From: an uncultured Thermoguttaceae bacterium
GTDB taxonomy: Bacteria > Planctomycetota > Planctomycetia > Pirellulales > Thermoguttaceae
Reading direction: 5' to 3'
DNA: 64,000 nt
Assembly: GCA_937951625.1 (NCBI GenBank)
Contig: CALFBP010000010.1
Coordinates: forward strand, 62,001-126,000
Each line of letters starts with the position of its first letter. The first letter of the stretch is position 1. The translations under genes and the position numbers were made by a program. The notes beneath the pieces are model-generated. The model worked only from the letters and a program-made list of their open reading frames with translations, was not told the DNA's origin and made no database searches. Positions 10,615 through 20,529 of the stretch are shown here, one piece after another.

Positions 10615-11907
10615 ATGTTCTGCAATCAGTGCGAGCAGACTATTGGGGGAATCGGATGCACGACTAGCGTGGGGGTTTGTGGCAAAAACCCCGATGTCCA
10701 GTCGCTTCAAGAGACTTTGCTCTATGGGGTTAAGGGTATGGCGGCCTATGCCAACCATGCCCGGCGCTTGGGAAAAACCGATGAGTCAATTAGCGCGTTC
10801 ATCGAAGAGGCCCTGTTCGCAACCATGACCAACGTGAATTTCGACCTCGATTCACTCTTGGAGCTGGTTTTGGAGTGCGGCCGGAAGAATCTCAGGGCCA
10901 TGGAATTGCTCGATGCTGGTCACATTGAGCGTTTTGGCGAGCCTTCCCCCACGGAGGTTCGTGAGGGAACCTCCGCCGGGCCAGGAATTTTGATTACGGG
11001 CCACGACTTGCTGGATCTGGAGCATCTTCTCAAAGCGTGCGAGGGCACGGACGTCAAGGTTTACACCCATGGGGAGATGCTGCCCGCCCACATGTACCCC
11101 AAATTCCGTCAGCACCCCAATCTTGCGGGGCACTTTGGTGGGGCTTGGCAAAAGCAAAAGAGGGAGTTTGAGGAGTTCTCGGGTCCGGTGGTGGCTACCA
11201 CGAACTGCATTTTGATCCCCAAAGAGAGTTACGCCGATCGGGTGTTCACGACGCGCGTCACGGCGGTGCCGGGCGGGAAACGGATCCTCGATGACGATTT
11301 TTCCCCCGTCGTCGCCAAGGCCAAGCAATGCCCTCCGCTGCCCGAGGCGCCGGCTGGAGTTTCGACGATTGGCTTCCACCACAACGTGATCCTGAAGATG
11401 GCGGGCACGATCGTCCAGGCCGTCAAAGAGGGCAAGATTCGTCGCTTCTTCGTCATCGGGGGGTGCGACGGGGCGGAGCCGGGCCGCAATTACTTCCTCG
11501 ATTACGCCCAAGCCACCCCGCCCGATTCTTTCATCCTCACGCTCGGCTGCGGCAAATACCGCATCCGCGAGCACGATTACGGCACGCTGTTGGGCCTGCC
11601 CCGACTGTTGGACATGGGCCAGTGCAACAACGCCTATGGGGCGATCAAGGTGGCGATCGGTCTGGCCGAGGCCTTCGGGTGCTCGGTGAACGATCTCCCG
11701 CTCACCTTGGTGGTTTCGTGGTTCGAGCAAAAGGCTGTGGCCGTCCTGCTTACGCTACTGGCCTTGGGGGTGAAGCGGATCACCATCGGGCCGAACCCGC
11801 CAGCCTTCATCACGCCCAATATCTTCAAAATCCTTCAGCAGAATTACGATTTGCGGCTGACGGGGCGAAGCGCCGCCGAGGATTTGGCCGCGGTGTTGGC
11901 TGCCTGA
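10615..11907 (+). CDS. hcp: Hydroxylamine reductase / hybrid-cluster protein (short form)
   Basis: MFCNQCEQTIGGIGCTTSVGVCGKNPDVQ N-terminal Cys cluster; ITGHDLLDLEHLL; FFVIGGCDGAEPGRNYF; LTLGCGKYR; MGQCNNAYGAIKVA hybrid-cluster ligand motifs. Confidence 0.95.
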   Translation: MFCNQCEQTIGGIGCTTSVGVCGKNPDVQSLQETLLYGVKGMAAYANHARRLGKTDESISAFIEEALFATMTNVNFDLDSLLELVLECGRKNLRAMELLDAGHIERFGEPSPTEVREGTSAGPGILITGHDLLDLEHLLKACEGTDVKVYTHGEMLPAHMYPKFRQHPNLAGHFGGAWQKQKREFEEFSGPVVATTNCILIPKESYADRVFTTRVTAVPGGKRILDDDFSPVVAKAKQCPPLPEAPAGVSTIGFHHNVILKMAGTIVQAVKEGKIRRFFVIGGCDGAEPGRNYFLDYAQATPPDSFILTLGCGKYRIREHDYGTLLGLPRLLDMGQCNNAYGAIKVAIGLAEAFGCSVNDLPLTLVVSWFEQKAVAVLLTLLALGVKRITIGPNPPAFITPNIFKILQQNYDLRLTGRSAAEDLAAVLAA

Positions 11908-12161
11908 GCGTGATGCCCTCGCCGCGATGGGACTATTTAAGCCTCCCTTAACGCGGCAAATCGATCGTGGAACGGGGCGGGTACTGAAATCGCTGTCCCC
12001 ACCAGCCCGCCAACTCCAGGGATTGGCCGGGCGTCTGCTTCGTCCGGTGCCCGGTCGATCCCCAGGCCTTTCCCACCGTGACAGTGGTGGCTAGACTTCT
12101 TCAGGGTTCTACCCCTGCGACTCTGGAGACACCGTTTTTGACTTGATTGGGCCCCGTTCGC

Positions 12162-13325
12162 ATGTCTCGCGTGGTCCTTGCCATGTCCGGCGGCGTGGAT
12201 AGCAGCGTTGCCGCCTGGCTCTTGCGCGAGCAAGGCCACGAGGTCATTGGGCTTTTCATGCGACACGGCGTCCAGGCCGTGTCGCCCGATAACGACGAAG
12301 GCGCCGTTGGAAATCCGGGAAGGGATCGCGCTTTGACATCGCCCGCGTGCCTGCGGGGTGACGGCTGTGAACCGCCGCTTCGGTCTCGGGTACGCAAACA
12401 AGGTTGTTGCGCGGCGGCCGATGCCGCCGACGCGCGGCGCGTGGCGGAAAAGCTGGGGATTCCTTTCTACGCCTTGAACTTTGAAGAAGAGTTCCGCGGG
12501 ATCGTGGACTACTTCGTCGACGACTACCTCGCCGGACGCACGCCGAATCCCTGCATCGTCTGCAACACGCGACTGAAGTTCGGCAAGTTGTTCGACTACG
12601 CAGACAGCGTGGGCGCCCGTTTCGTGGCCACGGGACATTACGCACGGATCGTAGCTAGGCCCGGCGACGCGACTCCGGCATTGCTACGCGGAAAAGATAC
12701 GGCCAAGGACCAGTCCTATGTCCTCTTTGGCGTGCGTCGGGAATTGCTCGATCGACTGTGCCTGCCCGTCGGAGAATACACCAAGACGGAAATCCGCCGC
12801 ATGGCCTCCGAACTCGGGCTTCGCGTGGCAGAGAAGCCGGACAGCCAAGAGATCTGCTTCGTGCCCGACCAAGACCATGCCCGATTCGTGCGTGCCGCCC
12901 GACCTGAAAGGGACACTTCGGGCGAGATCGTGACCACGGAGGGCGAGGTGGTCGGGCGTCACTCAGGCCTGGAGAATTTCACCGTCGGGCAGCGCAAGGG
13001 GCTGGGCATCGCCTTCGGCGAGCGGCGGTACGTGGTGCGTTTGGAGGCGGACACCCGTCGGGTGGTGGTGGGCAAACACGCCGACCTGGCGCGACACGAA
13101 CTGATCGCGTCGAGCGCCAACTGGCTGATCGACCCGCCCAAGGCCCCTTTGACATGCCAGGTGAAGATCCGTTACCGCAGTGCGGCCAGAGAGGCCATGA
13201 TCGAGCCTCTGGGAACCGACCGCTTCCGCGTTCGTTTCGCGGAGCCTTGCCACGGCGTCGCCCCTGGGCAGGCCGCGGTGTGCTACGCCGGCGACCGCGT
13301 CCTCGGTGGCGGCTGGATCGAGTGA
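12162..13325 (+). CDS. mnmA: tRNA-specific 2-thiouridylase MnmA
   Basis: [99 protein letters not shown]. Confidence 0.96.
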   Translation: MSRVVLAMSGGVDSSVAAWLLREQGHEVIGLFMRHGVQAVSPDNDEGAVGNPGRDRALTSPACLRGDGCEPPLRSRVRKQGCCAAADAADARRVAEKLGIPFYALNFEEEFRGIVDYFVDDYLAGRTPNPCIVCNTRLKFGKLFDYADSVGARFVATGHYARIVARPGDATPALLRGKDTAKDQSYVLFGVRRELLDRLCLPVGEYTKTEIRRMASELGLRVAEKPDSQEICFVPDQDHARFVRAARPERDTSGEIVTTEGEVVGRHSGLENFTVGQRKGLGIAFGERRYVVRLEADTRRVVVGKHADLARHELIASSANWLIDPPKAPLTCQVKIRYRSAAREAMIEPLGTDRFRVRFAEPCHGVAPGQAAVCYAGDRVLGGGWIE

Positions 13326-13523
13326 TCTGCTCGAAGGGCGACAAGGTCCTTTTCAGACCCCGTTTGGCGGCCCGGACCTTGCGGAGCGGCACGGCGTCGT
13401 CCTTGAGTCCCCTTCGCTTGAAGCGACCATTCACTTACAGAGCTGCCGCGAAGGGTTGCTTGGCTGCGACGCCTTGGCTATAAAGAGGCACGAAACCCGG
13501 ATCAAGAAATGGAGGATAGTCCT

Positions 13524-15683
13524 GTGACGAAGAACTACACCTTGGCTCTGTGCTCTTTTGCGCTGGTCTCGTTGGCTGCGACTATCGATGAGCAGCTTGT
13601 CCGCCCGATTTTTGCGGCAGATTTTTACGTTTCCGTCGCGGGGAACGATGCCTGGTCCGGCCGCCTGGAGCAGCCGAACGCGGACAAAACCGACGGCCCC
13701 GTGGCCACGATCGCCCGAGCCCAACAACTCGTCCGCGAATTAAAAGCGAAGGAACCGCAACGCGGGCAGCCGATCGTCGTTTCGATCGGCGGCGGGACAT
13801 ACTTTTTGCCGGAAACGATCGTCTTCCGGCCAGAGGATTCGGGCACGCCTGCGGCGCCGGTGATCTACGAGGCAGCAGCAGGCCAACGGCCCATCCTCAG
13901 CGGAGGCACTCGCATTTCCGGATGGCAGGTCGGGGCTGATGGGCGTTGGGAAGTCGTGCTAGACGAGGTCAAGGCGGGCAAATGGTCCTTCGCCCAGTTG
14001 TTCGTCAACGATCAGCGGCGCTTCCGCCCAAAGCTACCCAAGCAAGGCTACTACACCATTGCCGAGCAAGTGCCGCCTTCGCCAAAAACGCAAGGTCGAG
14101 GGGCTGACCGGTTCGGCTATTCCGGCGACGAACTCCGCGCGGATTGGGCCAACCGCGACGATGTCGAAGTTGTGGCATTTCACCATTGGGCCATTTCGCG
14201 GATGCGGATCGCCGAACTCGACACGGCCAAACGGATCGTCACCTTCACGGGCCAGACCTGGACCCCAGACGGCTGGGGGGCGTTTGCCAAAGGTCATCGG
14301 TTTTTCGTCGACAACGTTCGCGAGGCGCTCACTGAGCCGGGCCAGTGGTATTTGGACCGCCCCAATGGCCGCCTTACTTACATCCCGAAGCCGGGCGAAA
14401 AACCGGACGAGACGGTGGTCATCGCTCCGCGGCTGGAACAAATCGTGGCCTTCTTCGGGGACGTGAAGAACCGCCAATGGGTCCACGATATCCAACTCCG
14501 CGGCCTCACCTTGGCCCATAGCAACTGGGTGTTGCCCGCCAATGGGCAGTCTTTCCCGCAAGCCGAAGTCGGGCTCAATTCCGCCCTGGCCGCGCTCGGG
14601 GCCCGAAACATTCTCATCGACGGCTGCGCGGTGCGCCACACAGGGGCCTACGCCATGGCGTTTGGTATCGGCTGCCGCAACAACCGGGTGGAGAATTGCG
14701 AGATGGTCGATCTGGCCGGCGGCGGCGTCAAAATCGGTCACGCCGGCAGCGGCCTTTGGGAAGACAGTGACCGCGTGCCCGCCGATCCCGAGGAACTCGT
14801 TTCTCATCACACCGTCCGCAACTGCCTGATTGCCCACGCTGGCCGCTTGCATCCCGCGGCGATCGGGGTTTGGATCGGCCATTCGCCGCACAACGTGGTC
14901 GAGCACAACGACATCTTCGACTTGTACTACACCGCGGTTTCGGTGGGCTGGATCTGGGGTTACGCGCACAGCCACGCCCATCACAACGACATCGGATTCA
15001 ACCACATGCACACCATTGGCCAAGGCGTGCTTTCCGACATGGGGGGCGTGTACACGCTGGGCGTTTCCGAAGGCACCCGAGTCCACGATAACCACATCCA
15101 TGACGTAGAATCGTTCGACTACGGCGGCTGGGGGTTGTACACCGACGAGGGTTCGACCCACATTACCATGGAAAACAACTTGGTCTACCGCACGCGGACC
15201 GGCGGTTTCCACCAGCACTATGGCAAGGAAAACCGCATTCAAAACAACATCTTCGCCTTCGCCACCCAGCAGCAGCTTCAACGCACGCGAACCGAGGAAC
15301 ACCTCTCGTTCTGGTTTGAGCGGAACATCGTCTATTGGAACAATGCTTCGCCGCTGTTGGGCAGCAATTGGAACGACAACAATTTCAAGCTCGATTACAA
15401 CGTGTATTGGAATGCGGCGGGCCATCCGGTGACGTTCTTCGGCGGGGCGGACCTGGCCAAGTGGCGCAAAGAACGCAGTCAGGACCTGAACTCGGTGATC
15501 GCCGACCCGTTGTTCGTCGACGCCGCCTCGGGCAATTTCCAACTCAAGCCCGATTCGCCCGCTTTGAAGCTCGGCTTCAAGCCCTTCGACTACACCAAGG
15601 CCGGACGGCTCGGCCCGCCGGTGTTGACCAAGGACCTGCCGCCGGTTCCCCGAGGGTTTGAATCGCCGGTCCGGTCGGAGTAG
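13524..15683 (+). CDS. Secreted right-handed parallel beta-helix (pectate-lyase-like) protein
   Basis: DFYVSVAGNDAWSGRLEQPNADKTDGPVATIARAQQLVREL...; repeated VRNCLIAHAG/VEHNDIFDLYYTAVSVGW/VHDNHIHDVESFDYGGWGLYTDEGSTHITMENNLVYRT; GTG start at 13524 after GGAGG. Confidence 0.88.
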   Translation: MTKNYTLALCSFALVSLAATIDEQLVRPIFAADFYVSVAGNDAWSGRLEQPNADKTDGPVATIARAQQLVRELKAKEPQRGQPIVVSIGGGTYFLPETIVFRPEDSGTPAAPVIYEAAAGQRPILSGGTRISGWQVGADGRWEVVLDEVKAGKWSFAQLFVNDQRRFRPKLPKQGYYTIAEQVPPSPKTQGRGADRFGYSGDELRADWANRDDVEVVAFHHWAISRMRIAELDTAKRIVTFTGQTWTPDGWGAFAKGHRFFVDNVREALTEPGQWYLDRPNGRLTYIPKPGEKPDETVVIAPRLEQIVAFFGDVKNRQWVHDIQLRGLTLAHSNWVLPANGQSFPQAEVGLNSALAALGARNILIDGCAVRHTGAYAMAFGIGCRNNRVENCEMVDLAGGGVKIGHAGSGLWEDSDRVPADPEELVSHHTVRNCLIAHAGRLHPAAIGVWIGHSPHNVVEHNDIFDLYYTAVSVGWIWGYAHSHAHHNDIGFNHMHTIGQGVLSDMGGVYTLGVSEGTRVHDNHIHDVESFDYGGWGLYTDEGSTHITMENNLVYRTRTGGFHQHYGKENRIQNNIFAFATQQQLQRTRTEEHLSFWFERNIVYWNNASPLLGSNWNDNNFKLDYNVYWNAAGHPVTFFGGADLAKWRKERSQDLNSVIADPLFVDAASGNFQLKPDSPALKLGFKPFDYTKAGRLGPPVLTKDLPPVPRGFESPVRSE

Positions 15684-15835
15684 TTTCACGAGTCTGACCT
15701 TCGTGCCGCCGAACGGCCGCGTTTTTGAGGGGCATTCGTCGCGGCGGCAAGAAGAGAACGTTCCACGATTCGCACAAAGTTCACCGCAACGCCACAAGTT
15801 CGGTGCGCGGGTTGATTACTTCTTGAAAGTTCGTC

Positions 15836-17257
15836 ATGACCGATTTCCGTGTCGAACGCGATAGCATGGGCGAGGTCCGCTTGCCCGCGGCAGCCTACTA
15901 CGGCGCCCAAACCCAACGGGCGGTGGAAAATTTTCCTATCTCGGGGCAGACTTTGCCGAAAGAACTGATTCATGCCTTGGGGCTCGTGAAATGGGCCGCG
16001 GCCGAGGCCAATCGAGATCTGGGACGACTGACCGGCACGGGTAAGCGGCCGCTGAGCGAGCGGGAGGTCGAGGCCCTCGTGGCCGCCTGCCGTGAGGTCG
16101 CCGAGGGACGCTGGGACGATCAGTTCCCCGTCGACGTGTACCAGACCGGTTCCGGCACGTCGAGCAACATGAACGCCAATGAGGTGATCGCCAATCGGGC
16201 CATCGAGCTTGCCGGTGGGGATCGCTTCCAGATCGAAAAGCCTATTCACCCCAACGACCACGTGAACATGGGCCAGTCGACAAACGACATGTTCCCCACT
16301 GCGATTCACGTGGCCGTGGCCGTGGCCATCGACCGGCAGTTGATTCCCGCCCTAGAAACGGCGCGGTCGATCCTTGCGGCGAAGTCATCGCAATGGGCCG
16401 ACATATTGAAGATCGGGCGGACGCACCTGGCCGACGCCACACCGCTGACCTTGGGGCAGGAAATCGGCGGCATGGCCCGGCAACTGGAGCTTTCGATCGA
16501 GCGGGCCCGTCAGGCGATCCAAGCCCTTCGCGAGCTGCCCGCGGGCGGCACGGCCGTCGGTACCGGCATCAATACCCATCCCGAATTCGGTCGCCGCGTG
16601 GCCGAATTCCTGTCGCGATGCACCGGACTGCCCTTCGTCGAAGCGGCGAATCACTTCGAGGCCAATGCCCAACGCGACGCCCTGGTGGAGTGCCACGGCC
16701 ATTTGCGGACCGTGGCGACCACGCTGTTCAACGTGGCCAACAACATCCGCTGGTTGGCCTCCGGTCCGCGCTGCGCCTTCTACGAAATCCAGCTTCCCGA
16801 TCTCCAACCGGGCAGCTCCATCATGCCCGGCAAGGTCAATCCCGTGCTTTGCGAAAGCCTGATGCAAGTCGCCGCGCGGGTCATGGGGAACGATCAGACG
16901 ATCGCCCTCTGCGGGGCGGCTGGCGGACAATTCCAACTCAACATCATGATGCCGGTCATGGCACATGCGGCCTTGGAAAGCGTTCGACTCATGGCCGCCG
17001 CAACCAAGGCCTTTGCCGAACTCTGCCTGCACGGCATGGAAGCCAACCGCGAGGTCTGCTTGGCCGGCGTGGAGAAAAGCCTCTCCATGGTCACCGGGTT
17101 GAATCTGTACATCGGCTACCAACAGGCAGCCGCCTTGGCGAAAGAGGCCTTTGCCACGGGCAAAACGATCCGCGAACTCTGCCGCGAAAAGAAAATCCTG
17201 CCCGAAGACCAACTCGAACAGGCCCTCGATCCTTGGCGCATGACCCGACCGGGTTAG
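15836..17257 (+). CDS. fumC: Class II fumarate hydratase
   Basis: TDFRVERDSMGEVRLPAAAYYGAQTQRAVENFPISG; GSGTSSNMNANEVIANRA; HPNDHVNMGQSTNDMFPTA; signature GSSIMPGKVNPV. Confidence 0.97.
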   Translation: MTDFRVERDSMGEVRLPAAAYYGAQTQRAVENFPISGQTLPKELIHALGLVKWAAAEANRDLGRLTGTGKRPLSEREVEALVAACREVAEGRWDDQFPVDVYQTGSGTSSNMNANEVIANRAIELAGGDRFQIEKPIHPNDHVNMGQSTNDMFPTAIHVAVAVAIDRQLIPALETARSILAAKSSQWADILKIGRTHLADATPLTLGQEIGGMARQLELSIERARQAIQALRELPAGGTAVGTGINTHPEFGRRVAEFLSRCTGLPFVEAANHFEANAQRDALVECHGHLRTVATTLFNVANNIRWLASGPRCAFYEIQLPDLQPGSSIMPGKVNPVLCESLMQVAARVMGNDQTIALCGAAGGQFQLNIMMPVMAHAALESVRLMAAATKAFAELCLHGMEANREVCLAGVEKSLSMVTGLNLYIGYQQAAALAKEAFATGKTIRELCREKKILPEDQLEQALDPWRMTRPG

Positions 17258-17300
17258 GCGAGTAGGCGTTACGGGACAATCCGCCCGCGAAAACGCCGAA

Positions 17301-18572
17301 TCACCGCCACGATTTGACGGTGGGCAGATGGCCATGGGCGTCGAGGGGGAGGTCGCGCAGGGGAGTGAGCACCTCCAGGTCGTCGCGGTGGCGGGCCTCC
17401 TCGAAGTAGGCCGCCGAGCATTCGATTTCGGCCAATTCCAGGGTGTTCGAAATCCACAAGAGCCGGGCGTTGGCGGGTTCGACCAAACCGATCGTCCCCA
17501 AGGCCACATCGAGGATTTCCCGATCGGTTTCGTAATCCAACGGTGTCATGGCGGCCGCGAGGTGGCTTGCGGTAATCGCGTTGAGCCGGGTCGCTAGGAC
17601 ATCCATCTCGCGAAGCACTTGGCTCTTGCAGAACTCCGCACAGCCTAAGCCGACGGCGTTGCCGTGAGTCGCCTTGGTCAAGCCGCGGACCACGATGATT
17701 TTGACCTTCGGTACTTCGCCCTCCACGGCCTTATGATCGTCGAACTTTCGGCCCACCACGTTCGTGTCCAGGCCCGTCCCGCTGATGTCCTTGCCGATTT
17801 CGTCGATCAAAAGCACGTCGACCTGACTGAAGGGAAGCCTGGCCATCCACTGTTTGGCCAGGCGGAGGAGTTCTTTTTCGCGAGACTCGATATCCTCGGG
17901 CGCGATGGCTTCGATTCGTGCCGTCTGGTCGAAGGCGTTTTCTACGATCGCCACTCCGGCGACGATACGGCACCGCCGGATCACCTCCCCCGCCACGCTG
18001 CGGATGATCTGGCCGAAGCTATAGTCTTGGATCGCCCGATGGTAAATCGTGGCGCCCGCGCACTTGCCCAAGCCGATGAGCATCATCTTCATGAGTCCGC
18101 TTTCGATGTCGCCCACGAAGCGGGTATGGGGCTTGATGCGGTTGCAGACCACCACGTGATCGGCCTGGAAGGCATGGCGGTCGAAATGGACGGGAAAGCC
18201 TTCGGCCGTCTGGCAAACGACGACCGTCTCCATGCTGGAGCGGATCGGGCAACCGACGAAGGATTCGGTGACGCCATAGGATTCGATGACCGCCCGTTGC
18301 CCCTCGGCTGTCGCCCCCCCGTGACTGCCCATGGCCGGCACGATGAACGGCTCGGCCCCCAGATTTTGGAAATGCCGAACGATGGCCCGAAGAATCACCG
18401 CAATGTTGGCCACCCCGCGACTGCCCGCGGTGATCGCCACCGCTTGCCCTGGCCGCACTTTCTGTCTCAAATTCAGCTTGGAAAGCTCGGTCTCGACAGT
18501 CTCCGCGATATCCGCCACGCGCGGCGCAGCAAACTTCTGCCGTACCCGGAACATTTGAGGGTAGCCAGGCAT
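17301..18572 (-). CDS. Lactate racemase (LarA) N-terminal/DUF2088-like domain protein
   Basis: FRVRQKFAAPRVADIAETVETELSKLNLRQKVRPGQAVAITAGSRGVANIAVILRAIVRHFQNLGAEPFIVPAMGSHGGATAEGQRAVIESYG...NRIKPHTRFVGDIESGLMKMMLIGLGK. Confidence 0.8.
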   Translation of the reverse strand: MPGYPQMFRVRQKFAAPRVADIAETVETELSKLNLRQKVRPGQAVAITAGSRGVANIAVILRAIVRHFQNLGAEPFIVPAMGSHGGATAEGQRAVIESYGVTESFVGCPIRSSMETVVVCQTAEGFPVHFDRHAFQADHVVVCNRIKPHTRFVGDIESGLMKMMLIGLGKCAGATIYHRAIQDYSFGQIIRSVAGEVIRRCRIVAGVAIVENAFDQTARIEAIAPEDIESREKELLRLAKQWMARLPFSQVDVLLIDEIGKDISGTGLDTNVVGRKFDDHKAVEGEVPKVKIIVVRGLTKATHGNAVGLGCAEFCKSQVLREMDVLATRLNAITASHLAAAMTPLDYETDREILDVALGTIGLVEPANARLLWISNTLELAEIECSAAYFEEARHRDDLEVLTPLRDLPLDAHGHLPTVKSWR

Positions 18573-18584
18573 TGCATGGATTTC

Positions 18585-18803
18585 CTAACGGCGTAAAAAC
18601 AAAAAGACGAGATTCAGCAACACAGTCAGGACCACGCTCACAAGGATACTCGTCGTGACGGGAAAATAGAACGACCACCCTTCGCCGCGGAGCCGCACAT
18701 CGCCTGGCAGACGCCCTAGCGGGAGGCCAAAATGTTCCACCAACCAGATCGCGCCCCCCACTGCGATCAACACGACGCCAAAAATCAAAATCCACTTGCC
18801 CAT
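18585..18803 (-). CDS. DUF2905 small membrane protein
   Basis: MGKWILIFGVVLIAVGGAIWLVEHFGLPLGRLPGDVRLRGEGWSFYFPVTTSILVSVVLTVLLNLVFLFLRR, the characteristic short two-helix GRLPGD family. Confidence 0.88.
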   Translation of the reverse strand: MGKWILIFGVVLIAVGGAIWLVEHFGLPLGRLPGDVRLRGEGWSFYFPVTTSILVSVVLTVLLNLVFLFLRR

Positions 18804-18968
18804 GATGACACAATGGTTCAAAACTCGCCGTTTTTGCCCTCAACCCCCTCAGGCAGCCACCGGCTCGGAGTTCTGAACCCCTGATGATCGCGGGGACCGG
18901 CTCGCTTGTCAAGCAGTCCGAAAACCGACCTATCACGAAAAGGAGCACAAGTCGAAGGAGCAAAAATC

Positions 18969-20423
18969 GTGGGAAAAACTATTTTTCGCGTTTTGAGCGA
19001 CGGTGAAATCGAGGCCCTGCATGAGAGAACCCTCGAAGTGTTCGAGACCGTCGGCATACGGATTACACACGAGGAAGCCCTCACCAAATTGGCTCGGGCT
19101 GGGGCCCGGGTCGATGCGAACTCTGGGGTCGTGCGTTTCCCCGCGCCATTGGTTCACGAGCTATTGAGCCTCGCGCCCTCGGTCGCCGTGTACTCGGGAC
19201 TCAATGGCCAAAGGCTCCAAGTTGGTGGGGAGAACCGCTATTACCTGTCGTTGATCCTTGATCCATTCATCGTCGATTACGAGCATGGGCTGCGTCGGCC
19301 GGTGCTCGAGGACGTGCGGCGGCACACGATCCTCGGCGAGTCGCTTTCGCGCGTCAACGCCATGATGCGGATGCAGTACCCCGTCAGCGACGTGCCCGAG
19401 CCCGACAGCTACCTTAAAACCATGGAGGTCTTCCTTTGCCATTGCACGAAGCACGTGTCGGCTTATCCCTCGTCGGAGGAGAATTGCCGCGAGTGGATGG
19501 ACGCGATGGCCGTGATTGCGGAGGCAGCCGGTTTGGACGTGGCGAGCGAGCCGCTGTTGAGCGTGGCCATGGCGGTGACCAGCCCCCTGACGGTTCACGG
19601 GCCGAACATCGCAATCATGAAAATGGCTTTGGAACGATCGTATCCGATCATTCCCACCGTCTGTCCCATGGCGGGGACCACCGCGCCCTATTCTTTGGCG
19701 GGCACCATGTTGACCGCGAACGTCGAGTCGTTGCTGCCAGTGCTCTTGGCTCAGGTGTTCAAGCCTGGACACCCGGCACTGTATGCGGTTGGCCCGTCCG
19801 TGACCGACATGCGGACTGGCCACGACCTTTACTACCGCGCTGAAAAGGCCCTCTTCAAGCTGGCGGGAATCCAAATGGGCCGGTTTTACCGCCTGCCCGT
19901 TGCCGGTGAAGCCGCGGGCACCCTCACGTGGCGGCCCGACGTGCAGAACGGGGCCGAGGGAATGCTCTATCTGCTGGCTTCGCTGGCCGCAGGCCAGAAC
20001 TTGATTGGTGGCCTCGGCAGCCTTCACAACGCCAATGGCATGAGCGCAGAACAGATCGTTCTGCAATGCGGGCTGGCGGACCTCGGCGAGTATGTCGTGC
20101 GCGGCATCGCCCTGGATGATCTCCAGGCTGCCGTGGAATCGCTCCGCCGCGTGGGACCCGGTGGCAATTTCCTCACCGATCCACTCACCCTGGAGCGGCT
20201 GCGGTCCAACGAATTCTTTCACAGCCCCTATCTGGATTTGAGTGGGGGCTACGTCGACTCAGCCCCCAGCATGGTCGAAATCGCTCACCACACCGTGGAA
20301 CGGCTGATCGCCGAGTACCGCCCAACGGTCCCGGAAAAGGTCTGCGAGGCCCTGCAACGCTTCTTCCACGATAAGTACCGCGATCCCGCTGTGCGTTCGC
20401 TTTCCGCCCGACGCCCATCGTGA
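18969..20423 (+). CDS. Trimethylamine methyltransferase (MttB)-superfamily protein, non-pyrrolysine type
   Basis: GKTIFRVLSDGEIEALHERTLEVFETVGIRITHEEALTKLARAGARVD...FPAPLVHELLSLAPS; no in-frame TAG. GTG start at 18969 preceded by AAGGAG. Confidence 0.88.
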   Translation: MGKTIFRVLSDGEIEALHERTLEVFETVGIRITHEEALTKLARAGARVDANSGVVRFPAPLVHELLSLAPSVAVYSGLNGQRLQVGGENRYYLSLILDPFIVDYEHGLRRPVLEDVRRHTILGESLSRVNAMMRMQYPVSDVPEPDSYLKTMEVFLCHCTKHVSAYPSSEENCREWMDAMAVIAEAAGLDVASEPLLSVAMAVTSPLTVHGPNIAIMKMALERSYPIIPTVCPMAGTTAPYSLAGTMLTANVESLLPVLLAQVFKPGHPALYAVGPSVTDMRTGHDLYYRAEKALFKLAGIQMGRFYRLPVAGEAAGTLTWRPDVQNGAEGMLYLLASLAAGQNLIGGLGSLHNANGMSAEQIVLQCGLADLGEYVVRGIALDDLQAAVESLRRVGPGGNFLTDPLTLERLRSNEFFHSPYLDLSGGYVDSAPSMVEIAHHTVERLIAEYRPTVPEKVCEALQRFFHDKYRDPAVRSLSARRPS

Positions 20424-20529
20424 AATCGCGAACAGGGAATCGGGGCGGCCCTCCCCTGCCCAAGACGCGGTGCTGGGGTCGAGCGACCGGGCCGCGCAGC
20501 CTAATTTCGCGGCAGGCTGTCAATCGCCC

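Noticed and set aside
12073-12090. Hairpin CCACC-GTGACAGT-GGTGG between hcp and mnmA as a terminator or riboswitch
   Set aside because: No T-tract follows and no recognisable riboswitch core; short stems are expected by chance in GC-rich DNA.
14034-15797. 587-aa minus-strand ORF opposite the beta-helix gene
   Set aside because: Antisense shadow; the plus-strand product has clear beta-helix repeats and a signal peptide.
18969-20423. Pyrrolysine-containing MttB
   Set aside because: No in-frame TAG inside the ORF; it terminates at TGA.
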